From the NCBI RefSeq assembly GCF_014207965.1, contig NZ_JACHLM010000003.1:613621-677620 (forward strand): a stretch of 64,000 nucleotides of DNA, in the 5' to 3' direction. This stretch comes from Brevundimonas bullata (GTDB lineage Bacteria > Pseudomonadota > Alphaproteobacteria > Caulobacterales > Caulobacteraceae). The notes below the pieces were generated by a model. It saw only the letters and a program-made list of their open reading frames with translations. It searched no databases and was not told where the DNA came from. Numbering within the stretch: the first letter of the stretch is position 1; the number at the start of each line of letters is the position of its first letter. The position numbers and the translations under genes were made by a program. Below, piece by piece: positions 55,199 to 63,749 of the stretch.

Positions 55199-55226
55199 GT
55201 GTGTTGATGATGCTAATGAAAAAGGA

Positions 55227-55922
55227 TCAGGCGGCGGGCGGGCCGACCTTGATATTGAGCGGGGTCAGGCCGTCGATGGTCACGGTCATGGCGTCGCCAG
55301 GAACGACAGCGCCGACGCCGGCGGGGGTGCCGGTGTAGATCAGGTCGCCGGGCTGAATCTCCCACAGACCCGACAGGTAGGCGACGATGTCCGCCACCGG
55401 CCAGATCAGGTCGGCCAGGTCCGCCGACTGCTTGACCTCGCCGTTGACGGTCAGCTCGATCTTGCCGTGTTCGGGATCAAAGCCCTCGCCCGCCTTGTGG
55501 ATCAGGCCCAGCGGCGACGACTGCTCGACGTTCTTGCCCGTGTCCCACGGACGGCCCTGGGCGCGCGCTTCCAGCTGCAGGTCGCGGCGCGTCATGTCCA
55601 GGCCGGTGGCGTAGCCCCAGACGTGGTCCAGCGCGTCCCGGGCGGCGATGTTGCGACCGCCCTTGCCAACGGCGACGACCAGCTCGGCCTCGTAGTGGAA
55701 GTTCTCGGTCTTGGACGGATAGGCGATGGTGGCGCCGTCCAGCACCACCGTCTCGGCCCAGGCCGTGAAGAAGAAGGGCGGCTCGCGGTCCGGGTCGCGG
55801 CCCATTTCGCGGGCGTGGGCGGCGTAGTTGCGGCCGACGCAGAAGATGCGGCGAACCGGGAATTCGTCCCCGGTGTTGGTCGGGGCAAGCACGGGCGCTT
55901 GCGGTTGGAACAGCAGGCTCAT
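55227..55922 (-). CDS. Fumarylpyruvate hydrolase (FAH family)
   Basis: Final step of the gentisate route: fumarylpyruvate to fumarate and pyruvate. It has 231 residues. FAH-family metal and substrate motifs are FCVGRNYAAHAREMG, ENFHYEAELVVAVGK (metal-binding Glu), GYATGLDMTRRDLQ and IYTGTPAGVGAV. The ATG at 55922 overlaps the dioxygenase stop (ATGA). Acylpyruvase activity on related compounds is an alternative, but the neighbours fit fumarylpyruvate. Confidence 0.92.
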   Translation of the reverse strand: MSLLFQPQAPVLAPTNTGDEFPVRRIFCVGRNYAAHAREMGRDPDREPPFFFTAWAETVVLDGATIAYPSKTENFHYEAELVVAVGKGGRNIAARDALDHVWGYATGLDMTRRDLQLEARAQGRPWDTGKNVEQSSPLGLIHKAGEGFDPEHGKIELTVNGEVKQSADLADLIWPVADIVAYLSGLWEIQPGDLIYTGTPAGVGAVVPGDAMTVTIDGLTPLNIKVGPPAA

Positions 55923-56974
55923 GCGTTCTCTTCCTTGTACAGGTTCAGTTTTTCCTGACAGGCCTTGTCGGAGTATCCGAACAGGACCAGTCGGCTGGCC
56001 GCCTTGAAGGCGACCGATTTCCACGACGGCACGACCACGATGTCGCGCGGCTTCAGGGCGATAGCTTCACCCTCGATCACCGCTTCGCCCGCCCCCTCGA
56101 CCACCACGAAGATGGTGCCGTCGGTCGAGCGGCGCGGCTTGCTCTCAAAGCCTTGCGGCAACAGGCGGACATGGGCCGAGATGGTCGCCATGATCGGCCC
56201 GCCGTTGATCGGGTTCATGAACTCCAGGGCGTGGCCCAGATGCGGGTCGATCTCGGCGCCGCTCTCGGCCATGGCGTCCAGCGCCGGACGCCATTCGGCG
56301 TAAGGATAGTGGAACAGCGGCTGATGCGCCGGGCGGCGGTCGGCGGTGTGGCCTTTCAGCGGACGCATGTTGCGGCCATAGCGGTTCAGGCTGTCGCCGG
56401 CCGGGGCCTGTTCCGGGAACTGGTCCTCGGCGTAACCCTCGGCGAAGCTGGCGTCGAAGTGGCGGACGGTCGGGATGTCCAGCCCGTCCAGCCAGATCAT
56501 CGGCGTCTCGGTCGGGTTGCCGTGGTCGTGCCACTGGCCGCCCGGGGTCAGCACCAGATCAAAGGGCTGCATCACCGCCTTCTCGCCGTCCACCGAGGTA
56601 TAGGCGCCGCCGCCCTCCATGACGAAACGCAGGGCGCACTGGGCGTGGCGGTGGGCCGGGGCGATCTCGCCCGGCAGGATCAGCTGCAGACCGGCGTAGA
56701 GGCTGGGCGTGATCGACGACAGACCCGGCAGGCCGGGGTTTTCGAGGATCAGCACCCGGCGCTCGGCCTGCTTGGCGCTGATCAGGTCGCCGGCCCGCAT
56801 CAGATATTCGCGGGCGTTGTCATAGGACCACTTGTGGACCTTGGCCGGCGACTTGGGCTGAGGCAGGACCAGGGCCGACAGCTTCTCCCACAGGGGATAG
56901 AGGCCTTCCGGCTCCATCTGCTCATAGAGGGCGTTCAGCTGGGACTGCTGGTCGTTGGAGAGGACTTCGCTCAC
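55919..56974 (-). CDS. Gentisate 1,2-dioxygenase
   Basis: Cytoplasmic bicupin iron enzyme that opens gentisate (2,5-dihydroxybenzoate) to maleylpyruvate; 351 residues, typical length. The N-terminal cupin carries the iron site (IAPAHRHAQCALRFVMEG and the later TPGGQWHDHGNPT). The C-terminal cupin includes VVVEGAGEAVIEG. It sits immediately after the oxygenase ferredoxin gene (3-base gap), tying the hydroxylase product to ring cleavage. Confidence 0.94.
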   Translation of the reverse strand: MSEVLSNDQQSQLNALYEQMEPEGLYPLWEKLSALVLPQPKSPAKVHKWSYDNAREYLMRAGDLISAKQAERRVLILENPGLPGLSSITPSLYAGLQLILPGEIAPAHRHAQCALRFVMEGGGAYTSVDGEKAVMQPFDLVLTPGGQWHDHGNPTETPMIWLDGLDIPTVRHFDASFAEGYAEDQFPEQAPAGDSLNRYGRNMRPLKGHTADRRPAHQPLFHYPYAEWRPALDAMAESGAEIDPHLGHALEFMNPINGGPIMATISAHVRLLPQGFESKPRRSTDGTIFVVVEGAGEAVIEGEAIALKPRDIVVVPSWKSVAFKAASRLVLFGYSDKACQEKLNLYKEENA

Positions 56975-56977
56975 GCC

Positions 56978-57307
56978 TCAGCCCTCCATGCCGACGTGCA
57001 GCAGACCGTCCTGAAGCTTGACCGGGAAGCTGCGCACGGCGACCGAGCACGGCGCGTCCACGGGCGCGCCGGTCTTCACGTTGAAGGTGCCCTGATGCAG
57101 CGGGCATTCGATCAGCTCGCCGTCCAGAAAGCCGTCGGACAGGCTGGCGGCGCCGTGGGTGCACAGGTCGGCGGTGGCGAAATACTCGCCTTCCACGACA
57201 TAGAGGGCGACGCTCAGGCCGTTGGCGCTGGCCTTGGCCACGCCGTGCTCCTTGAGGGCCGAGGGCGGCAGGGTCGCCACCCACGACAGGGTCGCGGCTT
57301 GGGTCAT
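56978..57307 (-). CDS. Rieske [2Fe-2S] ferredoxin of the ring-hydroxylating oxygenase
   Basis: A 109-residue soluble ferredoxin. The Rieske cluster ligands are Cys49/His51 (DLCTHG) and Cys68/His71 (CPLHQG). It passes electrons from the FAD reductase at 59154 to the oxygenase. The start overlaps the small-subunit stop by 4 bases. Confidence 0.93.
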   Translation of the reverse strand: MTQAATLSWVATLPPSALKEHGVAKASANGLSVALYVVEGEYFATADLCTHGAASLSDGFLDGELIECPLHQGTFNVKTGAPVDAPCSVAVRSFPVKLQDGLLHVGMEG

Positions 57308-57771
57308 GCGGGGTACACCAGACTGTTGGGGATCATTTCGGAATCGAAGACGACGATGCGCTCGACAAAGCGCAGGCGGTCGCCGTCACGGACGATGCAG
57401 TCGTGGCAGACGGCGGACAGGATGATGTCCGACTGTTTGTCCACCAGGGTCTGCACCACCAGCAGGTTGTGGCGGACGCGCACGCCTTCGTCGTCCTGAG
57501 CCACGACGCGCGGCGCGGTGGGGAAACGACGATAGTAGCGCGGCGCATACATCTGGGTCCGCGTCAGGCCGGTCACCCGGTCCTTCAGCATGCCCCGGCT
57601 CTCGGCCTGCATGGTGCACAGGGTGTAGCCGGCCTCGTAGTTCTCGCGCGGGATCACCCGATATAGGCAGTCCTCGGTGAAGAAGTCGGGCCAGGCTTGC
57701 AGATCGACGTCGTCGAGCACGCCGTAATAGGCGTCGTACAGGTCGCGGATTTCGTCGCGGGCGATGGTCAT
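57304..57771 (-). CDS. Ring-hydroxylating oxygenase small (beta) subunit
   Basis: A 155-residue structural subunit with the SnoaL/NTF2-like fold. Family signs are EIRDLYDAYYGVLDDVDLQAWPDFFTEDCLYRVIPREN and RTQMYAPRYYRRFPTAPRV. The ATG at 57771 is used; a GTG at 57783 overlaps the large-subunit stop (GTGA) and would add four residues. It pairs with the large subunit to form the oxygenase. Confidence 0.92.
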   Translation of the reverse strand: MTIARDEIRDLYDAYYGVLDDVDLQAWPDFFTEDCLYRVIPRENYEAGYTLCTMQAESRGMLKDRVTGLTRTQMYAPRYYRRFPTAPRVVAQDDEGVRVRHNLLVVQTLVDKQSDIILSAVCHDCIVRDGDRLRFVERIVVFDSEMIPNSLVYPA

Positions 57772-57779
57772 GGTCTCGC

Positions 57780-59030
57780 TCACAGGCCCATCACCTTGCG
57801 CCAGTAGCGGTACATGCCCCGCACCGCGGTCTCCGTGACCTGGTGATCGGTCGGCGCGATCTCGCGGCCGCCCATCTGCAGGATGAAGTGCTCGTCCGGC
57901 GAACCGGCGGCGCCCTGCTGGGTCATTTCCAGCACCTCGCCGTCGTCGGCCGAGACGAAGCCCGCCGGGCCGAACAGGTTGGCCTGACGCGTGCGGCGCA
58001 GGCGCATCTCCGGCGTGTCGTCGGCGTAGCACCAGTGGGTCCAGTGGAAGTCGAACCCGCCCGGTCCCTTGGGCACGATCTGACGCGTGGTCAGGCTGTT
58101 GACCTGCTGTTGCAGGATCACGCTGGGGAAGATGGTGATCATCCCGACCGTCTCTTCGCCGGGGAACTCCTGCACCACATCCATGACCCGGGGGTCCTCC
58201 AGCACCAGATCGCTCTGGAAGTTGCGGATGTCCGCCATGGCCTCGGACTTTTCCTGCTCGCCCTTGCGCGAGATCAGGATGCCGTGGCGGCCCTCGTCGT
58301 CGATATCGACGGCCGACTTCTGGTCGGCGCGGAACAGGCCGAAGGTGGCGAAGAACACGTGCAGCAGACCCGCGTGATAGGGGTCCTTGATGTTCTCCTG
58401 CATCTGCTTCCAGTTGGCCGGGATGTGCTGACGGTTGTAGCCCAGCACCTCCAGCTTCCGGCCGTCATACACGCGGGTGTAATGCTTCCAGAACTTCTCG
58501 CCGAGGTACTCGCGGAAGGGCGGCGTCTCGTCCGAAAAGGTGGCCCAGACCACGCCGTTGACCACCTCGACGCGCAGCTTGTTCAGGCTGTGGTCCTTGG
58601 GATCGAAGTCCGACGGCATCCCGCCCTGGCGCTTGACGCCGCGCCGGAAGGGCACGCCCTGCAGGTCGCCGTTCAGCGCATAGGACCACTGATGATAGGG
58701 GCAGATCAGCTCCTTGGAGTGACCGGTGCGGGTCTGGCAGAACTTGACGCCCTTGTGGGCGCAGCGGTTCTCGACGACCGAGATCTCGTCCTCGCCAGAG
58801 CGGACCATGACGCAGGGCTTTTCGCCCAGGGTCGTCGTCTTCCAGTCGCCGACCTCGGTAAGCTCGCACTCCAGACCGACGTAGAGCCAGTGCGGCCCGT
58901 ACCAGATCTTCTGCAGTTCCTCAGCGTAGATCGCGGGGTCCGTATAGACCCAGTAGGGCACGGCGGCGTCGACGTCGGCCGGCCATGCGCGGCGGTTGTC
59001 GCCCTCCGGCGGGCGTACGGGGATGTTCAC
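57780..59030 (-). CDS. Rieske oxygenase large (alpha) subunit, salicylate 5-hydroxylase-like
   Basis: Catalytic subunit, 416 residues. Rieske ligands are Cys90/His92 (CAHKG) and Cys110/His113 (CPYHQW). The mononuclear iron site is in ENIKDPYHAGLLHVFF, with bridging Asp216 and ligands His219 and His224. That stretch and the downstream gentisate genes favour salicylate 5-hydroxylase (NagG type); a 3-substituted benzoate hydroxylase is possible. The GTG at 59030 is chosen because it has a Shine-Dalgarno (CGGGAG) and gives a family-like N terminus; upstream in-frame ATGs cross the promoter. Confidence 0.9.
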   Translation of the reverse strand: MNIPVRPPEGDNRRAWPADVDAAVPYWVYTDPAIYAEELQKIWYGPHWLYVGLECELTEVGDWKTTTLGEKPCVMVRSGEDEISVVENRCAHKGVKFCQTRTGHSKELICPYHQWSYALNGDLQGVPFRRGVKRQGGMPSDFDPKDHSLNKLRVEVVNGVVWATFSDETPPFREYLGEKFWKHYTRVYDGRKLEVLGYNRQHIPANWKQMQENIKDPYHAGLLHVFFATFGLFRADQKSAVDIDDEGRHGILISRKGEQEKSEAMADIRNFQSDLVLEDPRVMDVVQEFPGEETVGMITIFPSVILQQQVNSLTTRQIVPKGPGGFDFHWTHWCYADDTPEMRLRRTRQANLFGPAGFVSADDGEVLEMTQQGAAGSPDEHFILQMGGREIAPTDHQVTETAVRGMYRYWRKVMGL

Positions 59031-59076
59031 TGAAAGCTCCCGGACAAAAATTCGAAGCAGCGATCTCATGTCGCCG

Positions 59077-59105
59077 TTGACCGCATTGGTGTCGTGGTTT
59101 TTGAT
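59077..59105 (+). promoter_or_regulatory. Candidate promoter for the ferredoxin reductase gene
   Basis: TTGACC (59077-59082), 17 bases, TTTGAT (59100-59105), 49 bases before the reductase ATG. The palindrome at 59118-59136 lies just downstream, in or after the expected transcription start. Confidence 0.5.
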
Positions 59106-59114
59106 CCATGTCAA
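59086..59114 (-). promoter_or_regulatory. Candidate activator-dependent promoter for the catabolic operon
   Basis: On the minus strand a perfect TTGACA (59114-59109) is followed after 17 bases by CACCAA (59091-59086), a poor -10. The palindrome at 59118-59136 abuts the -35 on its upstream side, a typical activator position. Confidence 0.4.
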
Positions 59115-59117
59115 ACG

Positions 59118-59136
59118 CGTTGCATGTAGTGCAACG
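59118..59136. promoter_or_regulatory. Palindromic operator between the divergent oxygenase and reductase genes
   Basis: Perfect 7-base arms CGTTGCA (59118-59124) and TGCAACG (59130-59136) flank TGTAG. Short palindromes of this size are usual for IclR-family regulators, and an IclR gene lies at 60349-61113. Confidence 0.65.
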
Positions 59137-59153
59137 ACAAACGGAGATCACAA

Positions 59154-60344
59154 ATGGCTGAACGCATCGTCATCCTGGGGGCCGGACACGCCGGCGGCGC
59201 GACCGCTATCGCCTTGCGAGAGCTCGGTTTTTCGGGATCAATCCTCGTCATCGGCGACGAGGCGCACCCCCCCTACGAACGTCCAAGCCTGTCCAAGGAT
59301 TATCTATCGGGCGCCGAGGCCGATCCGGTCTGGCTGGCGCCTGCGGAACGCTGGGTCGATCTGAATGTGACCCTGAAACTGGGCGCCGAAGCCGTCGCCA
59401 TTGATCGCGACAAGGGTGAGATTCGACTGGCCGACGGATCGGTCGAGGCCTTCGACAAGCTGGTGCTGGCCATGGGCGGCCGCGTGCGTCGCCTGCCCCT
59501 GACCGACCATCCAGCCGTCCGCTATCTACGCACCGCCGACGACGCCCGCGCCATCGCAGCGGCGGCCAAACCCGGCGCCCGCGCCCTGGTGATCGGCGGC
59601 GGCGTGATCGGTCTGGAGGCCGCTTCGACCCTGCGGGGTCTGGGCCTGACCGCCACGGTGATCGAGGCGGGCGAGCGGCTGCTGGGCCGCAACGTCCCGG
59701 CCGAGGCCGCCGAGTGGCTGACCGCCGCTCACGCCCGCATCGGCGTCGAGGTGAAGCTGGGCCGGTCTTTGCAAGCGCTGGAAGACGCGGCGGACGGCTC
59801 GGTGATCGCCCGTCTCGACGACGGCTCCACCATCGAGGCCGACCTGATCGTCGTCGGCATCGGCATCATCCCCTCGACTGAGATGGCCGAGGCGGCGGGT
59901 CTGCCGGTGGCGGGCGGAGTTCTGGTCGGCGAGGACTACCGCTCACCCGCCGATGACCGCATCTTTGTCGTCGGCGATCTGGCCGCCCGGACAAGAGACG
60001 GCGCCGCCGTCCGCATGGAGACCTGGGCCCACGCCCAGACCTCGGCCCGCGCCGCCGCCCTCGCCATTCTGGGTCAGCCCGCCGAGGTCGAGCCGACGCC
60101 CTGGTTCTGGACCGCCCAGTGCGGGCACAACCTGCAGATCCTCGGCGATCCGGCGGCGGGCGACGCGGTCGTGCCACGCGGCGATGCGGTGCGTCTCTAT
60201 CTTCGCGACGGCATCCTGGTCGGCGCCGTCTGTCTGGATCAGCCGCGCGACTTCGCCACGGCGCGCCGCCTCATGGGCAAGGTGCTGATGGCGGAAACGG
60301 CGTCTGACCCGGCGACCGACCTGCGCAAGGCTGTCGCCGCCTGA
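59154..60344 (+). CDS. FAD-dependent ferredoxin reductase of the oxygenase system
   Basis: A 396-residue NADH:ferredoxin oxidoreductase. The FAD-binding fold begins RIVILGAGHAGGATAIALRELG; the FAD-side segment YERPSLSKDYLSG follows. The NAD-binding fold is ALVIGGGVIGLEAASTLRGLG, and the second FAD motif is RIFVVGDLAART. It is transcribed opposite to the oxygenase genes and followed, 4 bases on, by the convergent end of the IclR gene. It should supply electrons to the ferredoxin at 56978. Confidence 0.93.
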   Translation: MAERIVILGAGHAGGATAIALRELGFSGSILVIGDEAHPPYERPSLSKDYLSGAEADPVWLAPAERWVDLNVTLKLGAEAVAIDRDKGEIRLADGSVEAFDKLVLAMGGRVRRLPLTDHPAVRYLRTADDARAIAAAAKPGARALVIGGGVIGLEAASTLRGLGLTATVIEAGERLLGRNVPAEAAEWLTAAHARIGVEVKLGRSLQALEDAADGSVIARLDDGSTIEADLIVVGIGIIPSTEMAEAAGLPVAGGVLVGEDYRSPADDRIFVVGDLAARTRDGAAVRMETWAHAQTSARAAALAILGQPAEVEPTPWFWTAQCGHNLQILGDPAAGDAVVPRGDAVRLYLRDGILVGAVCLDQPRDFATARRLMGKVLMAETASDPATDLRKAVAA

Positions 60345-60348
60345 TCCG

Positions 60349-61113
60349 TCAGGCCGGACGCACCCCGCCCGTCGCGCGGGTGATCTCGTAGCAGACCTCG
60401 ATCAGGCGTTCGCGCGCCTGATCGTCGTATTCCGCCTTGAACACGTCGGTGGCCAGCACGGTGGCGGTGAAGACCGCCTCCCCCTGCAGGTCGAAGATCG
60501 GCACCGCGGTCGCCCGCAGACCGGGGATCAGATCGCCCCGGATGGCCGAATAGCCGTCGCGCCGCACCCGTGCGCGCAGGCTCTCGACATCGACCGACTG
60601 AAACTGAGGCTGGGTTTCGCGTTCGACCATCTGACGCGTCGCCGCCTCTGGCCGGAAGGCCAGAAACACATGCCCCGTCGCCGAACTCAGCAGCGGCAGA
60701 GGCGAGCCGACCATCAGCGAGGTCGAGATGGCGGGCGTGCCCATGATCCAGCGCACCACGATCGGCCCGGTCGGCCCCAGGGAGCCCATCTGCACCGTGC
60801 GTCCCGTCTCGGCCACATAGTCGGTCAGGGCGATCGCCGCCTCGCGGAAGCTGTCCATACGCGACAGGGCCGCCAGCCCCAGACGCAGCGCCCCCGAACC
60901 CAGCTCATACCGCCCCGTCGCCGCATCCTGACGCGCCATCCCCGCCGCGATCAGGCTGGCCAGATAGCGGTGGGCCTGCGACGCCGACAGGTCCGACGCC
61001 TGCGCAATCGCCCCCAGCGCCGCTGCCCCATTCAACGACGCCAGCACCTCCAGCACCCGCAAGCCAATGCCCACGGACTGAATGCCCTGCCGCCGCTCGC
61101 CTGTCTCACTCAT
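60349..61113 (-). CDS. IclR-family transcriptional regulator
   Basis: A 254-residue regulator. An N-terminal winged helix (SVGIGLRVLEVLASLNGAAALGAIAQASDLSASQAHRYLASLIAAGMA) is followed by the IclR effector domain (LPLLSSATGHVFLAF, GYSAIRGDLIPGLRATAVPIFDLQGEAVFTATVLA). It probably senses the aromatic substrate or gentisate and acts at the palindrome at 59118-59136. It converges on the reductase gene. Confidence 0.92.
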   Translation of the reverse strand: MSETGERRQGIQSVGIGLRVLEVLASLNGAAALGAIAQASDLSASQAHRYLASLIAAGMARQDAATGRYELGSGALRLGLAALSRMDSFREAAIALTDYVAETGRTVQMGSLGPTGPIVVRWIMGTPAISTSLMVGSPLPLLSSATGHVFLAFRPEAATRQMVERETQPQFQSVDVESLRARVRRDGYSAIRGDLIPGLRATAVPIFDLQGEAVFTATVLATDVFKAEYDDQARERLIEVCYEITRATGGVRPA

Positions 61114-61266
61114 TCGTCGTTCCCGTCACTATGGTGATCGACGCTAGCGCACAGCTAGAACAGCACAAGCCTTTAGAGGCTGAGCCCTGCCCAGCCGGCT
61201 GCCCGCTCCCCCTGAGAAACAGGCGAACGGAGGTCATCCTGGCGCTTGGCGCCTTCAGCGGCCAGC

Positions 61267-61770
61267 CTAGTAGCTGAAGCTCAGTGTGACGAAGAGGCCC
61301 TCGGCCCGGTCGTCGCCGGACAGACGCGTGCGATATTCCAGCGACAGATCGACATAGGACGACGGCGCCGAATACCGCGTCTCGCGATACCATTGTCGCC
61401 ACGACAGACCGACGCCGGCGCCGAGCGCCGCCTTGTTCGCCAGGCTGTCGTCATAGTCGGCGTGGATGACGGCATAGGGGGACAGCACGCCGCGCTCCGT
61501 CACGCGGAAGCTGCGCCCGGCGCGAGCGTCAATCAGACCGATCGTCTGGCTGTCGTCGAGGATATGGGCGAGGTCGGCATAGACCCGCCACATGGGCCAA
61601 GACGTCCGGTCAACCCGCAGATCCGAGCCCTCGTCCGCCGACCAGGCGGCGCGCAACATCCAGTCGTTGCGCGCATAGTCGCCGACGGCGACCATGCGGC
61701 TGCCCTCAAGAACCAGATTGGTTTCGGCCAAGGGCTTCCAGCGCAGACCCAGCCAGGCTTGGGGGTCGTG
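61267..61770 (-). pseudogene. nfrA: nfrA remnant: C-terminal domain of an N4-adsorption protein A-like outer-membrane protein
   Basis: About 165 codons in one frame (QAWLGLRWKPLAETNLVLEG to the stop) match the NfrA C-terminal domain: RNDWMLRAAWSADEGSDLRVD, AVIHADYDDSLANKAALGAG, RETRYSAPSSYVDLSLEYRTRL, SGDDRAEGLFVTLSFSY. The large TPR-rich N-terminal part of NfrA is missing. Upstream the frame meets a stop near 61773 and the sequence changes to an nfrB-like start in another frame. NfrA is the outer-membrane exporter of an exopolysaccharide used by phage N4. Confidence 0.8.
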
Positions 61771-61784
61771 TCAAAGCCTGTGGC

Positions 61785-61898
61785 GTCATCATCGACCGCC
61801 GACAGGGCGAGCAGGACCGTGACGACGACCGCAAAAATCTGCAGCACGCCGGCATATCCGGACAGGAACTCGATCCATGGTTGGGGGATGGCGAACAT
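61785..61898 (-). pseudogene. nfrB: nfrB remnant: N-terminal membrane segment of an NfrB-like glycosyltransferase
   Basis: The ATG at 61898, 25 bases after the wecB stop with a GAGAG Shine-Dalgarno, opens a frame reading WIEFLSGYAGVLQIFAVVV then TVLLALSAVDD, like the first membrane segment of NfrB. After about 38 codons the match ends and the frame runs out of phase into nfrA sequence, stopping at 61533. The GT2 catalytic domain is absent. Junction lies at about 61765-61790. The match rests on one short segment plus the adjacent nfrA tail. Confidence 0.6.
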
Positions 61899-61923
61899 GG
61901 CGCTCTCGAAGACAGGGCTATGG

Positions 61924-63099
61924 TCAGGCCGACAGACGGTCGGGCGCGACGGTCATCGGCTCTGACATCACGGCGAAGGGCTCGAACGGACGCCCCATCA
62001 GGCTGGCGACGATGCGATCAGCCGCGAAGCCGTCGCCATAAGGGCTGCGGCTGCGGGCGAACGTCAGGCGAACCGCCTCGTCGTTCAGCACCCGCTCGGT
62101 CGCCGCGACGATGCGATCCGGGTCGGTGCCGACCAGTTCGGCCACCCCCGCCTCAACCGCCTCGGGACGTTCGGTCACGTCCCGCATCACCAGGACGGGC
62201 TTGCCCAGGGCGGGCGCCTCTTCCTGCACGCCGCCGGAATCGGTCAGGATCACGTCGGCGCGCTGCATCAGCCGCACAAAGGGGAAATAGTCCTGCGGCG
62301 GGACCAGATGGACGTTCGAACGTCCGCCCAGAAGCTGATGCACCGGCTCGCGAACATGGGGGTTCGGGTGGACTGGATAGACGATTTCGACATCGTCATC
62401 CGCCGCCAGCCGCAGCAGGGCGCTGCAGATATCCTGGAAGCCCCCGCCGAAACTCTCGCGTCGATGGCCCGTGACGAGGATCAGTCGCTTGGCCGAATCG
62501 AAGGCTGGAAGGTCTCGGTCGATACGTCCACGCAAGCCAGCGTCCCCGGCCAGGATGACCTGCGCCTGATGAAGGGCGTCGATCACCGTATTGCCGGTGA
62601 CGACCACCCGGCCTTGCAAGCGCTCGCCGGCAAGGTTCAACGCCGAACTCTCGGTTGGGGCGAACATCAGGTCGGAAACGACGTCCACGAAACGGCGGTT
62701 CATCTCCTCCGGCCATGGCTTTTGCAGGTCATAGGTTCTCAGTCCCGCCTCAACATGGCCGACCGGGATGCGGCGCTGAAACGCCGGCAGGGCCGCCGCC
62801 ATCGCCGTGGCCGTATCGCCATGAACCAGAACGCGATCCGGCTTCACCTGCTCCAGCACAGCATCGATACGGGTCAGGATCTGCCCGGACAGGGCGTTCA
62901 GCGACTGCCCCTCGGTCATCAGACCCAAGTCAATGTCCGGCGTGATCCCGAAGGCGCCCAGCATCTGATCCAGCATCTGCCGATGCTGCCCCGTCGTGCA
63001 GACGACGGATTCAACCGCAGGCTCGACTGCAAGACGCAGCACGACCGGCGCCATCTTGATAGCCTCAGGCCGGGTGCCAAAGATTGAAAGGATTCGCAT
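61924..63099 (-). CDS. wecB: UDP-N-acetylglucosamine 2-epimerase (non-hydrolysing)
   Basis: Cytoplasmic enzyme interconverting UDP-GlcNAc and UDP-ManNAc; 391 residues. Family motifs: FGTRPEAIKMAPVV, VHGDTATAMAAALPAFQRRIPVGHVEAGLRTY, TGHRRESFGGGFQDIC, DVILTDSGGVQEEAPALGKPVLVMRDVTERPEAV. It lies directly upstream of the nfrB/nfrA remnant. In E. coli WecB supplies the sugar for the NfrAB polysaccharide, so this copy may have lost its original partner. The ATG at 63099 is chosen (MRILSIFG). Confidence 0.94.
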   Translation of the reverse strand: MRILSIFGTRPEAIKMAPVVLRLAVEPAVESVVCTTGQHRQMLDQMLGAFGITPDIDLGLMTEGQSLNALSGQILTRIDAVLEQVKPDRVLVHGDTATAMAAALPAFQRRIPVGHVEAGLRTYDLQKPWPEEMNRRFVDVVSDLMFAPTESSALNLAGERLQGRVVVTGNTVIDALHQAQVILAGDAGLRGRIDRDLPAFDSAKRLILVTGHRRESFGGGFQDICSALLRLAADDDVEIVYPVHPNPHVREPVHQLLGGRSNVHLVPPQDYFPFVRLMQRADVILTDSGGVQEEAPALGKPVLVMRDVTERPEAVEAGVAELVGTDPDRIVAATERVLNDEAVRLTFARSRSPYGDGFAADRIVASLMGRPFEPFAVMSEPMTVAPDRLSA

Positions 63100-63536
63100 C
63101 AACAACCCCAAGATGACGGGAAGACGATTGAAGTTAACGAAACCTAACAGGCAATTTTCACGGATTTTAGACCTAAAAGATCGCCTTTACCCTTGTTTAC
63201 GGTCCATTTCACTTAGCCAGACCGATGAGAACTTCATAGATCTGACCGCCGAAATCGCAGCGCAGTTATATTTTCCCACACAAGCTTAGCCATTAGACTC
63301 TGGAAACCTAGCCGCTTGAAACCCACAGCGCCGTGGACGAGCCTGAGCCGCAAGGGCGATAGCGCCTTGGGTTGTCGCCGCTCGCAGCGTGGGGGCCAGG
63401 GCAGGGGGGCCTGTTGCGGTCAGGTGAGCGGCAGAACTTCGGGCGCGTGGCGACCGATCGATGCGTGCGGCTGCGGCGCCCGGCGAGCCAGGGCGCCGTC
63501 GCCAGTGGTGAGGGTCGATCTCGCTGCAGAAAGCAG
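63100..63536. other. Gene-free stretch between wecB and the rRNA operon terminator
   Basis: 437 bases with no gene I can support. 63110-63300 is AT-rich and probably holds the wecB promoter on the minus strand; it contains a small palindrome, TTTTAG (63165-63170) and CTAAAA (63173-63178). 63300-63530 is GC-rich without coding signs. Confidence 0.5.
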
Positions 63537-63567
63537 AAAACCCCGCAGCCTGTAGCTGCGGGGTTTT
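63537..63567 (-). terminator. Strong terminator of the rRNA operon
   Basis: Thirteen-base perfect arms (AAAACCCCGCAGC at 63537-63549, GCTGCGGGGTTTT at 63555-63567) around CTGTA. On the minus strand the 3' arm ends in T, 11 bases after the tRNA-fMet CCA end. It can act in both directions. Confidence 0.9.
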
Positions 63568-63577
63568 CTTGAATGCT

Positions 63578-63654
<77 letters not shown>

Positions 63655-63749
63655 GCAAGGCGGTTAGTGAAGGAAGAATGGTTCGAGACCTGTCCTCAAG
63701 TCGCCCGAAGGGCGGTAGGACAAGAGAAGACTTTTTTATGTATCTGGTA

